The notes beneath the pieces were generated by a model. That model was given only the letters and a program-made list of their open reading frames with translations, was not told the origin of the DNA and made no database searches. Positions 1 through 6,809 of a stretch of DNA of 34,242 nucleotides are shown piece by piece (positions within the stretch are counted from its first letter, which is position 1; every line of letters begins with the position of its first letter). Position numbers and translations under genes: made by a program. Source of the stretch: Firmicutes bacterium CAG:145 (GTDB lineage: Bacteria > Bacillota > Clostridia > Peptostreptococcales > Anaerovoracaceae); contig FR882572.1 in assembly GCA_000435715.1 (NCBI GenBank), positions 1 through 34,242 of the forward strand, written 5' to 3'.

Positions 1-1
1 T

Positions 2-235
2 AGCGAGGTTAATTGCCAAAGAGAATGGTTCAAGAGCCGAGGTTCCGATGTCCCTTTATGGAATAGGCAAAACCTATCTATTGAAGAAACGGCAGCCTAT
101 ACGGGCATTGGTAGAGACACGATATACAAGCTCATAAAGCAAGACGATTGCAATTTTACTTTGCGTGTAGGGAAAAGAACTATGATAAAACGAAAGCGTT
201 TTGAGGAGTACCTTGAAAAGCTATATTCGATATAA
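2..235 (+). CDS. Excisionase-like HTH protein, 5' end cut by the window
   Basis: The reading frame is open from base 2 to a TAA at 233-235, with no usable start codon before the conserved domain, so the gene starts outside the window. The visible 77 residues contain a helix-turn-helix of the excisionase/MerR-like type (LSIEETAAYTGIGRDTIYKL) and then a basic wing ending in a motif like KRKRFEEYLEK. The pattern 'short acidic-W-basic lead, EEA-x-YxGIG, I-x-R-x-x-F-x-x-Y' is shared with the next gene, so the two are paralogues. In Tn916-like elements Xis is a DNA-bending protein that directs Int towards excision. Whether this copy or the next one is the working Xis cannot be told from sequence. 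Confidence 0.75.
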   Translation, partial: SEVNCQREWFKSRGSDVPLWNRQNLSIEETAAYTGIGRDTIYKLIKQDDCNFTLRVGKRTMIKRKRFEEYLEKLYSI

Positions 236-247
236 GGTGGTGAGAGT

Positions 248-499
248 GTGCTGAAAGTAAGCAGTCCTGAAATATTGGAATATAGGAAGGCGATTGAGGA
301 AAGAAAGCTGGATTTACCGATATGGGAACGCAAGGTTATCACTTGTGAAGAAGCAGCCGCTTATTCCGGTATTGGGATTAAAAGACTTAGAAAAATGGCA
401 TTGGCGAAAGGTTGTAATTTTTCAATCTCAAATGGAACACAGATTTTGATAAATCGTGAGAAGTTTGACAAGTATATGGACAAAATAGAAAAGGTTTAG
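248..499 (+). CDS. xis: Excisionase (Xis), Tn916 family
   Basis: An 83-residue protein starting with GTG, behind a GGTGGTGAGA purine-rich stretch. The core (LPIWERKVITCEEAAAYSGI, then IGIKRLRKMA) is the winged HTH of Tn916-type excisionases, and the C-terminal INREKFDKYMDKI is the wing and terminal helix. It lies 12 bases after the first excisionase-like gene and 12 bases before int, the usual xis-int order. Xis proteins of this family are about 65-70 residues; this one has about 15 extra residues at the N-terminus, so an internal start is possible although no better start is visible. Function by family: architectural factor for excision of the element. Confidence 0.85.
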   Translation: MLKVSSPEILEYRKAIEERKLDLPIWERKVITCEEAAAYSGIGIKRLRKMALAKGCNFSISNGTQILINREKFDKYMDKIEKV

Positions 500-511
500 G
501 AGGAAAAGATT

Positions 512-1768
512 ATGGCAAAGGCAAAAAGACGAGATAAATCAAGAGTAGTTCTTCGCACAGGAGAATCACAGCGAGCAGACGGTACATATCATTATTGTTG
601 GACAGACGCCAACCGAAAAAGGCGTTATGTGTATGCCAAGACTCTTGACGAACTTCGATACAAAGAAGAGCAAATAGAAAAGGACAAGAAAGATGGCATA
701 AAAGCGGAAGCTCGATATACTACCCTCAATGATATATATGAGCTTTGGAAAGATTTGAAGCGTGGTCTAAAAAACAACACTTTTGAAAACTACAAATATA
801 TGTATGAGACATTTGTCCGCCAACAGATTGGCTCAAAGACCGTTTCTTCTTTGAAAAAATCGGATATTAAGAGGTTTTACAACTACCTTGCAGATGAACG
901 CCATTTGAAACCGGCGACTATTGATAATATCCATACGGTTCTTCATCAGATTTTGGATATGGCGGTTGATGATGATTATCTCAGAAACAACCCTTCCAAT
1001 AATGTGCTGAAAGAGTTAAAGCAGTCCCATTGTTTTCAAACTGAGAAACGCAGAGCCTTAACGAGACCGGAACAGGAACTGCTCCTGAGTTATCTGAAGA
1101 ATACACCGTCTGCAAGTTTGTGGTATCCTATTTTTGCAGTGTTGATTGGAACAGGGCTTCGTGTTGGAGAAGCGACGGGTCTAAGATGGTGCGACATTGA
1201 TTTGGAAGAAGGTATCATTGATGTGAACCACACGCTGGTTTACTATGACCACCGTACCGAGGGAAGTAAGCGTGGTTGCTATTTTAACATCAATACTACG
1301 AAAACTCCGGCTGGCAAACGCCAAGTTCCGATGTTGGATTTCGTCAAAGAAGCATTCCTTATGGAAAAGGAAAGACAGGAGTTGCTTGATATTCATTGCG
1401 AAGCTGTTGTGGACGGATATACTGATTTTATCTTTCTTAACCGTTTTGGACAGCCGCAACATCAAGCAACCCTTAACAAAGCAATACGTCGTATTATCCG
1501 TGACTGCAATGATGAACAGCTCCTGAAAGATGAAAATGCAAAGATTTTGCTACCGCATTTTAGCTGCCATTCATTAAGGCATACATTCACGACAAGAATG
1601 TGTGAGGCAGGGGTTAATGTCAAGGTCATTCAGGATACGCTTGGTCACAAAGATATTTCTACTACCCTTAACATTTATACCGATGTAACGAAGGAGTTAA
1701 GGAGGTCTGAATTTGAAGGTCTTGACTCGTACTTCAAAAATGAGTATAATAAAGCGGCAAACATTTGA
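512..1768 (+). CDS. int: Tyrosine site-specific integrase, Tn916 Int family
   Basis: 418 residues, close to the usual size (about 400) of Tn916-like integrases, with an AGGAGG-like RBS (taggaggaaaag) before ATG. It has three parts: a small N-terminal arm-binding domain (about 1-70), a SAM-like core-binding domain (about 70-170) and a C-terminal catalytic domain. The catalytic set is complete: R217 in GTGLRVGEATGLRW, K264 in the beta-hairpin, H353 and R356 in HSLRHTF, H379 in LGHKD, and nucleophile Y389 in LNIYTDVT. It should catalyse integration and excision through attP x attB. It ends about 190 bases before the metG fragment, as expected for the outermost gene of the element. It looks intact. 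Confidence 0.95.
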   Translation: MAKAKRRDKSRVVLRTGESQRADGTYHYCWTDANRKRRYVYAKTLDELRYKEEQIEKDKKDGIKAEARYTTLNDIYELWKDLKRGLKNNTFENYKYMYETFVRQQIGSKTVSSLKKSDIKRFYNYLADERHLKPATIDNIHTVLHQILDMAVDDDYLRNNPSNNVLKELKQSHCFQTEKRRALTRPEQELLLSYLKNTPSASLWYPIFAVLIGTGLRVGEATGLRWCDIDLEEGIIDVNHTLVYYDHRTEGSKRGCYFNINTTKTPAGKRQVPMLDFVKEAFLMEKERQELLDIHCEAVVDGYTDFIFLNRFGQPQHQATLNKAIRRIIRDCNDEQLLKDENAKILLPHFSCHSLRHTFTTRMCEAGVNVKVIQDTLGHKDISTTLNIYTDVTKELRRSEFEGLDSYFKNEYNKAANI

Positions 1769-1799
1769 CGTAGTTTTATTGTTGGCGACGAAAAGATAC

Positions 1800-1816
1800 T
1801 TACACCATTTACACCA
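1800..1816 (+). repeat. Tandem direct repeat TTACACCA x2 near the element end
   Basis: The octamer TTACACCA occurs at 1800-1807 and 1809-1816, one helical turn apart (9-base period), 32 bases after int. Repeats of this kind beside int are typical of arm-type integrase binding sites. The assignment is inference; the repetition itself is seen. Confidence 0.4.
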
Positions 1817-1839
1817 AATACAACATCAAATAGCACGTA

Positions 1840-1880
1840 TAGGGCAGTAAAGAAAGGGTGTATCAAACAAAATAGGGCAG
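1840..1880 (+). repeat. Direct repeat TAGGGCAG x2, possible integrase arm sites
   Basis: TAGGGCAG is found at 1840-1847 and 1873-1880 in similar surroundings (followed by TAAA and CAAA), three helical turns apart (33 bases). A weaker relative, GGGGTAGTA, follows at 1891-1899. Position between int and the foreign/host junction suits DR-type arm sites of a tyrosine integrase. No experimental counterpart is known to me. Confidence 0.4.
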
Positions 1881-1953
1881 CAAATCATTTGGGGTAGTAC
1901 AATGAATACCACTTTAGTAACCCAATAACCGAGATGTCTTTTCCGTCCCGACA

Positions 1954-2424
1954 ATGAAACCTTTGAAAGATGTAAATGCAGGAAATGATGTAAGCGAAAA
2001 GGCTGTTTCAGCTTCGCAAAAAAATGTAGAAGCTGAGCCGGAAAAGATTGATTTCTCTAAGGTAAAGGTAGAGCCTTTGTTTGAGGAATTTGTTGATTTC
2101 GACACATTCAGCAAGTCAGATTTCCGTGCAGTAAAGGTTAAAGAGTGTGTTGCAGTACCGAAGTCCAAGAAGCTGTTACAGTTCACTCTGGACGACGGAA
2201 CAGGCACAGACAGAACCATTTTAAGCGGTATTCACGATTATTACGAGCCAAAAGAGCTGGTCGGAAAGACTTGTATCGCAATTACAAACCTTCCGCCGAG
2301 ACCGATGATGGGTATTGATTCCTGCGGCATGTTAATTTCTGCCGTTCATACGGAGGAGGATGAAGAAAGACTCCACCTTTTGATGGTAGATGATCACATT
2401 CCGGCTGGAGCAAAGTTGTACTAA
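1954..2424 (+). pseudogene. metG: 5'-truncated metG: tRNA-binding C-terminal domain of methionyl-tRNA synthetase
   Basis: The 156 residues match only the C-terminal appendix of clostridial MetRS: a low-complexity linker (about 1-45) and then an OB-fold tRNA-binding domain of the EMAP/Trbp111 type, with hallmarks VPKSKKLLQFTLDDG, RTILSGI, NLPPRPMMGIDSCGML and terminal IPAGAKLY. The catalytic Rossmann and anticodon domains are missing. The frame is closed by a TAA at 1918-1920, and there is no good RBS before the first ATG (1954). It lies right at the expected end of the integrative element. Codon choice differs from the host: of eight Ile codons seven are ATT, one ATC and none ATA. It is either the stump of a metG split by integration or a fragment carried from a former host. 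Expression as a free tRNA-binding protein cannot be ruled out. Confidence 0.8.
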
Positions 2425-2446
2425 GGTGTAAATATTCCACCTTTTT
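2423..2446 (+). terminator. Small Rho-independent terminator after metG fragment
   Basis: AAGGTG (2423-2428) pairs with CACCTT (2438-2443) around a 9-base loop, followed by more T residues. The stem begins inside the TAA stop of the metG fragment, as often seen for terminators of complete genes. The stem is short, so strength is uncertain. Confidence 0.55.
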
Positions 2447-2510
2447 AGCAAACGTGTTTCGTTCGATACACAAATCAGTGCGATGCAAAACACATAACCG
2501 GCATGAACGG

Positions 2511-2556
2511 GACAGTGCGTTAACAGATATTAACTGCTAATGTACTGTCTCTTTTT
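2511..2556 (+). terminator. Possible second terminator hairpin
   Basis: GACAGT (2511-2516) can pair with ACTGTC (2544-2549), enclosing an inner GTTAA/TTAAC hairpin (2519-2534), and CTTTTT follows. The internal loops are large, so this may be a weak terminator or only an inverted repeat. Confidence 0.35.
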
Positions 2557-2774
2557 ATCGACGTCTGAACGAAAAACTCGTACTGTATGCTGAACGGGAA
2601 ACAGGATAAAAGTGCCTCAAGACGTATTAAAGACATTCTAATCTGACTATAATAGCATATAACTTTGGTTTTATAAATAAATGAAGGTATATCTCATTTA
2701 AAACACGTCTGACTCGTATGCCTTGCGCAGCGTTTTAGGGAAACCGTTAATTGAAGATTTGATAAGCTAAAGCC

Positions 2775-2803
2775 TTGAAATACCGCCTCTTTTGGTATAT
2801 AAT
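2775..2803 (+). promoter_or_regulatory. Sigma-A promoter of the asnS unit
   Basis: TTGAAA at 2775-2780 and TATAAT at 2798-2803 are separated by exactly 17 bases, giving 5/6 and 6/6 matches to the housekeeping consensus. It lies 54 bases before the asnS ATG and is the only strong promoter seen ahead of asnS, the DMT gene and the hutD-like gene. Confidence 0.8.
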
Positions 2804-2857
2804 AACCAATATCGTACGGCCTAAGAGCCACCAAATAAAAATAAAGGGTAATGTAAA

Positions 2858-4252
2858 ATGAAAGAAATATTATTGAGAGAACTTTTCAGAAATACTGATA
2901 AATATCAGGATAAAGAAATAACCGTAAGGGGCTGGATAAGAAATAACAGAAGCTCAAATAAATTCGGATTTATCGAACTCAACGACGGTTCTTTCTTTAA
3001 ATCTGTACAAGTGGTTTATGAAGAGGAATTTATAGATAATTTTGAAGAAATATCAAAGGCTTACGTGGCTTCCGCTCTTAATGTGAGAGGCGTCGTAACC
3101 CTTACTCCGGGCGCAAAACAGCCCTTTGAGATAAAAGCTAAAGAAATCACCGTAGAAGCGACTTCCACGCCGGACTATCCGCTTCAGCCCAAGAGACACA
3201 CTATGGAATTCCTCAGGGAGATAGCTCATCTGAGACCCAGAAGCAACACCTTCGCCGCAGTTTTCAGAATCAGATCTCTGGTGTCTTATGCGATACACAA
3301 GTTCTTCCAGGAACAGAACTTCGTATATGTGCATACCCCGATAATAACAGGAAGCGACGCTGAAGGAGCAGGTGAAATGTTCAGAGTCACCACGCTGGAT
3401 ATGAACCAGCTGCCTAAGACCGAAGACGGAAAGATAGATTACAGCAAAGACTTTTTCGGCAAAGAGACCAATATGACTGTAAGCGGACAGCTGGAAGCGG
3501 AGACATACGCTCTCGCTTTCAGAAACGTATATACCTTCGGGCCTACGTTCAGAGCCGAGAATTCTTATACGGCCAGACACGCTTCCGAGTTCTGGATGAT
3601 AGAGCCTGAGATCGCCTTCGCAGACTTGCAGGACAATATGCAGCTGGCTGAGGACATGATAAAGTATATCATCAATTACGTTCTCGAAAACGCTCCCGAG
3701 GAGATGAACTTTTTTAATAGCTTCATAGATAAGGGACTGATAGAAAGGCTCAACAACATAGTCAATTCTGATTTCGGCCGCGTGACCTATACGGAAGCCG
3801 TAGACCTCCTGAAAAAATCGGGCAAGGAATTCCAGTACCCTGTAGAGTGGGGTATCGATCTTCAGACAGAACATGAGAGATTCCTGACAGAAGAGATTTT
3901 TAAGAAACCTCTCTTTGTGACGGATTATCCTAAAGATATAAAGGCGTTCTATATGAGACTCAACGACGACGGAAAGACAGTAGCGGCTTGCGATCTGCTG
4001 GTGCCGGGAGTCGGCGAGATTATCGGAGGAAGCCAGAGAGAAGAGAGGCTGGACGTACTGACCAGGAGAATGGAAGAACTGGGCCTCTGCGAAAAAGACT
4101 ACTGGTGGTATCTTGATCTGCGTAAATATGGCGGAGTTAAACATGCAGGATACGGTCTGGGTTTAGAAAGAATAATACTGTATATCACGGGAATGAGCAA
4201 CATAAGAGACGTTCTTCCTTTCCCGAGGACTCCTAAGACGGCTGAATTTTAA
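2858..4252 (+). CDS. asnS: Asparaginyl-tRNA synthetase
   Basis: Charges tRNA-Asn with asparagine in the cytoplasm. The 464 residues match the usual length (about 460). The N-terminal OB-fold anticodon-binding domain spans about 1-100 (ITVRGWIRNN), followed by the class II catalytic core with motif 2 at 231-251 (FRAENSYTARHASEF) and motif 3 at about 433-445 (GLGLERIILYITG). The full set distinguishes AsnRS from AspRS, which carries a bacterial insertion domain. Start: ATG 9 bases after AAAGGG. It is the first gene of a rightward unit whose next start codon directly abuts its stop codon. Intact, host-like codon use. Confidence 0.96.
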   Translation: MKEILLRELFRNTDKYQDKEITVRGWIRNNRSSNKFGFIELNDGSFFKSVQVVYEEEFIDNFEEISKAYVASALNVRGVVTLTPGAKQPFEIKAKEITVEATSTPDYPLQPKRHTMEFLREIAHLRPRSNTFAAVFRIRSLVSYAIHKFFQEQNFVYVHTPIITGSDAEGAGEMFRVTTLDMNQLPKTEDGKIDYSKDFFGKETNMTVSGQLEAETYALAFRNVYTFGPTFRAENSYTARHASEFWMIEPEIAFADLQDNMQLAEDMIKYIINYVLENAPEEMNFFNSFIDKGLIERLNNIVNSDFGRVTYTEAVDLLKKSGKEFQYPVEWGIDLQTEHERFLTEEIFKKPLFVTDYPKDIKAFYMRLNDDGKTVAACDLLVPGVGEIIGGSQREERLDVLTRRMEELGLCEKDYWWYLDLRKYGGVKHAGYGLGLERIILYITGMSNIRDVLPFPRTPKTAEF

Positions 4253-5152
4253 ATGAATAAACGGAATTTCGGTGTAGCGGCGGTAATAGTTTCTGCGGTG
4301 TGTTTCGGATTCGTGCCTATGTTCATGCAATATCTCAAGAGCATGGGAGGCACGACCCTGAGCGCAGCCTTTTGCAGGTTCTTTTTATCGCTGCTGCCTA
4401 TATATTGTTATTTAAAAATAAAGAGAGTGCCTCTTTCCATAACAAAGAAGCAGTTTGCAAAAGTATGCCTCATAACGATAGCAGGCTACGGTGGAACGTC
4501 CCTTTTGCTTTTCTTCTCGTACAACTATATTCCTACCGGAATGGCCACGACGCTGCATTTCTGTTATCCGGCTATGGTCATAGTTTTCAGCATAGTTTTT
4601 CTCAGAGAAAAGGTAAGGCCGCTCAAGCTATTGTGTGTGGCCATGTGCCTGGCGGGGATGTTCATGTTCTATGACGTCGGAGGAAATATAAGCCTCACGG
4701 GTATCTTTCTGGCGTTCATATCGGGGAACACCTACGCTTTTTACATATTATATCTTGATAAGAGCGAACTTAAAGAGATACATTCTCTCAAACTGATCTT
4801 TTATATGAATACTGTGGCGGCGGTGCTCATAGGAGCAGTGGCTCTTGCGAAAGGCCAGATGATTTTACCGTTTTCGGCGGCCGGATGGGCGGCAGCCACA
4901 GCATTTGCAGTATGCGTATCTTTTATCGCTGTCCTGGGGTTTCAGATCGGCGTCAAGTATACCGGAGGGCAGAGCGCAGCTATATTGAGTACACTGGAGC
5001 CTATAACCAGCGTGATGGTTGGGATCACAGTTTACGGAGAGAGCTTTTCTGCCAAGGGCGTAGCAGGCTGCGTCCTCATATTGGCGGCGACGGTCATAGT
5101 GGCTATGATAAAAGAGGATGGGGTGAAAGAACCGTGTTCAGATCAGGTGTAA
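4253..5152 (+). CDS. DMT-superfamily (EamA) transporter
   Basis: 299 residues with about ten hydrophobic segments arranged as two EamA repeats (about 8-140 and 150-290), the standard architecture of drug/metabolite exporters. Typical repeat features are the N-terminal FGVAAVIVSAVCFGFVPMF and the second-repeat end LEPITSVMVGITVYGE with a conserved Glu after the first Pro-containing helix. The substrate cannot be read from sequence; members export amino acids, nucleosides, drugs or other metabolites. The ATG follows the asnS stop with no gap, so it depends on asnS transcription and probably on translational coupling. It overlaps the next gene by 19 bases. Confidence 0.85.
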   Translation: MNKRNFGVAAVIVSAVCFGFVPMFMQYLKSMGGTTLSAAFCRFFLSLLPIYCYLKIKRVPLSITKKQFAKVCLITIAGYGGTSLLLFFSYNYIPTGMATTLHFCYPAMVIVFSIVFLREKVRPLKLLCVAMCLAGMFMFYDVGGNISLTGIFLAFISGNTYAFYILYLDKSELKEIHSLKLIFYMNTVAAVLIGAVALAKGQMILPFSAAGWAAATAFAVCVSFIAVLGFQIGVKYTGGQSAAILSTLEPITSVMVGITVYGESFSAKGVAGCVLILAATVIVAMIKEDGVKEPCSDQV

Positions 5153-5703
5153 AGAGAAAACAGTGCCAGAAGATTACAAGATGGGCGGGCGGCCGTACCA
5201 GGCAGCTGGCCATATATCCTCAGGACGCCCAAGGCGCAGAAGCTTTTGATTTTGTATTTGAAATAACATCATCTACTACTGATATAAAAGAGAGTGAATA
5301 TACCATATACGAATCCTATAACAGGACTCTGATGATAATATCGGGAGAATCGGCGCTGACCTTAGAAGACGGCGATTCGCACAGTCTCTCTCCCTATGAG
5401 CAGTGTACTTTTGACGGAGCCCTTAAGGTCTTAAGCAGGGGAAGAGCAGTCGATTATGAGATGACCCTGAGAAAGGGTCGGAGCGGAAGGGTAGAATTTC
5501 TCGGCAGAGTATCTGACTTGAGCATAAAGGAGGACCCCGGTTATCTTGGGCTGTATTGTCTCAAAGGCAGTTTGAGGATATATTCAAAGGACGGAGAGCA
5601 TCTGCTATACGAGGGGGATCAGTTTTCTGCTTTTTCTGACGAAACAAAAGAACTCCGCTTAGAAGGCGAAGCTCTTGTCATACAGACGATTATAGACCTG
5701 TGA
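5134..5703 (+). CDS. HutD/Ves-family cupin-like protein
   Basis: About 189 residues from a GTG start (5134) preceded by GGGGTGA at 7 bases; the frame is open much further upstream, but that part is only a shadow of the exporter gene. The N-terminal signature RWAGGRTRQLAIYP corresponds to the W-x-N-G-G-x-T-R-E-I-A motif of HutD/Ves, and a second conserved block (YNRTLMIISGESALTLEDG) is the usual 'R-T-L-x-x-L-x-G' strand pair of the bicupin fold. HutD is often found with histidine utilisation genes, but none lies here. Molecular function of the family is not settled; a ligand-binding or regulatory role is usually supposed. It converges with the next leftward gene, with a 14-base overlap at the 3' ends. 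Confidence 0.72.
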   Translation: MFRSGVKRKQCQKITRWAGGRTRQLAIYPQDAQGAEAFDFVFEITSSTTDIKESEYTIYESYNRTLMIISGESALTLEDGDSHSLSPYEQCTFDGALKVLSRGRAVDYEMTLRKGRSGRVEFLGRVSDLSIKEDPGYLGLYCLKGSLRIYSKDGEHLLYEGDQFSAFSDETKELRLEGEALVIQTIIDL

Positions 5704-6799
5704 TATTGGCGGCGAATTTCGCTGCTTTTTCTTTTATATCCCTGATCTTAAATATATCTCCTGGCTTGCCGGCAGTTTCGATCATAGCAAAATCGGCGGG
5801 GAGTATGAGATTTTTATTCATGTTTATAGCGCCTATTATCTGCTGAGCCACTATATCGCCGCCGCTGTATCCGGATACGATTACAGCGAAGACTTTCTTT
5901 TGGCTGAAGTCATGGGCTCTGAAGACGGCTGTAAGGCGGTTTATAAAAGCCATGATATTGGCGCTGACAGAATCATTGTAGTTGGGGCAGATCAGGACTA
6001 ATGCGTCACAGTCGATGATGGCCGGGTATACCTTCTCCACCATCACTCCTCCGTAAAAACATCCGGCATTTTCGCCGAAATGAAGACAGTCGTCGTATTT
6101 ACAGCCGCGGCAGTCAATCAGCTGCCCGTTTCTTATGGAGATGTCTTCTATATCGGCTTTATCTTCCATGTTCTTTCGGATCATCTCCCACAGATTAAAA
6201 CTGTTGGAGGTCGTCTTGTTCCCTGCGTGTACGGCGAGAATCTTTTGCTTGCCGTAGGAGGACGTATTCTTTATTGACGCCGCTTCAAAATCAAGCAGTT
6301 TATCCGTCAGAAGCAAAACGCTTTTTTCGTAGGCGCTGTATAGATCCGTATCCCACAGATCTGCCAGTACCCTGAAATTATGGAGATCTTCTGAGGCTTC
6401 CACGAGAGGTTTTCCTGGGAAACTCAAGCCGGCTATATTGGCCGCAAAAGCTATCCTGCGGCCCAGATCTTTAGTGAACATATCTCCGCGTCCATCTATG
6501 ACGATGGCTCCCGCCGAGCCTGTCAGAGGTTTTGATGAAGCGTGAGACTGGAGATAAGAGAGTATCTTGCAGGCCTCTAAATTTATTCCCCCTTCATCTA
6601 TCTCTGCTATGAACAGTATCTTGGCTTTTCTGAGACTGCCTTTGCCGGCAAGAAAACAAAACTCGTCCGCTGCGGTGATATACTCCGCTTCTATATCATT
6701 TCGTTTTCGGCAGGCAGCAGATATCGCTTTTTTCGATATGTTTTTTAGACGGCCGGGCGAACATTGGGCCGGCAAGTATATGATAAAAAGTTTCATCAT
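5690..6799 (-). CDS. Double flavodoxin-fold protein with Cys cluster (NADPH-FMN reductase / iron-sulfur flavoprotein-like)
   Basis: 369 residues. The C-terminal half (about 184-369) reads as a flavodoxin-like NAD(P)H:FMN oxidoreductase: beta strand KILAVHAGNKTTSNS where the FMN-phosphate loop would be, LVLICPNYNDSVSA, and a cysteine group C230-x2-C233-x4-C238-x8-C247, like the compact cysteine motif of iron-sulfur flavoproteins but with wider spacing. The N-terminal half (about 3-170) has a similar alternating alpha/beta pattern with AGAIVIDGRGDMFTK and AANIAGLSFPGKPLVE, and may be a second, degenerate flavodoxin-type domain. It is the last gene of a leftward three-gene unit, 10 bases after the dehydrogenase-like gene. 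RBS AGGAAG before ATG-ATG. Substrate unknown; a redox role is inferred from fold. Confidence 0.65.
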   Translation of the reverse strand: MMKLFIIYLPAQCSPGRLKNISKKAISAACRKRNDIEAEYITAADEFCFLAGKGSLRKAKILFIAEIDEGGINLEACKILSYLQSHASSKPLTGSAGAIVIDGRGDMFTKDLGRRIAFAANIAGLSFPGKPLVEASEDLHNFRVLADLWDTDLYSAYEKSVLLLTDKLLDFEAASIKNTSSYGKQKILAVHAGNKTTSNSFNLWEMIRKNMEDKADIEDISIRNGQLIDCRGCKYDDCLHFGENAGCFYGGVMVEKVYPAIIDCDALVLICPNYNDSVSANIMAFINRLTAVFRAHDFSQKKVFAVIVSGYSGGDIVAQQIIGAINMNKNLILPADFAMIETAGKPGDIFKIRDIKEKAAKFAANITGL

Positions 6800-6809
6800 T
6801 TTCTTCCTG

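Larger units (their letters stand above)
1..1953. mobile_element. Right end of a Tn916-like integrative (conjugative) element
   Basis: Two small excisionase-like genes are followed directly by a tyrosine integrase, all on the + strand, and the integrase stop lies less than 200 bases from a truncated chromosomal-type gene (metG). In the Tn916 family, xis and int sit next to each other at one extremity with int outermost, so the element end should lie in about 1769-1953. Conjugation genes and cargo would be to the left of the window and cannot be seen. The exact terminus is inferred, not seen, because the other end is absent. No transposase or IS was recognised. Confidence 0.72.
2425..2857. other. 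Gene-poor junction between mobile element and asnS
   Basis: No convincing coding frame lies here on either strand. The stretch holds the two hairpins listed separately, an AT-rich middle part (about 2620-2700) with an isolated TATAAT at 2648-2653 lacking a good -35 box, and the asnS promoter at the right end. I looked for a T-box leader, common before aminoacyl-tRNA synthetase genes in Firmicutes, and found no GGTGGNACCGCG-like element. The leader after the -10 box is only about 50 bases. The rest may be remnant DNA from integration. Confidence 0.6.

Noticed and set aside
1921..1953. Upstream coding continuation of the metG fragment
   Set aside because: The frame is closed by TAA at 1918-1920, and the residues before 1954 do not resemble MetRS.
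2625..2653. Promoter around the TATAAT at 2648
   Set aside because: The sequence 17 bases upstream (TATTAA) is not a -35 box and no gene starts nearby.
2425..2857. T-box riboswitch before asnS
   Set aside because: No conserved T-box sequence or antiterminator, and the leader after the promoter is too short.
3053..4144. Long open frame (363 codons) antisense to asnS
   Set aside because: It lies wholly opposite a complete, well-recognised asnS; the translated sequence has no family features and no RBS.
4885..5133. N-terminal extension of the HutD-like frame
   Set aside because: These codons overlap the exporter gene and look like frame-shifted exporter sequence; HutD similarity begins only after the GTG at 5134.
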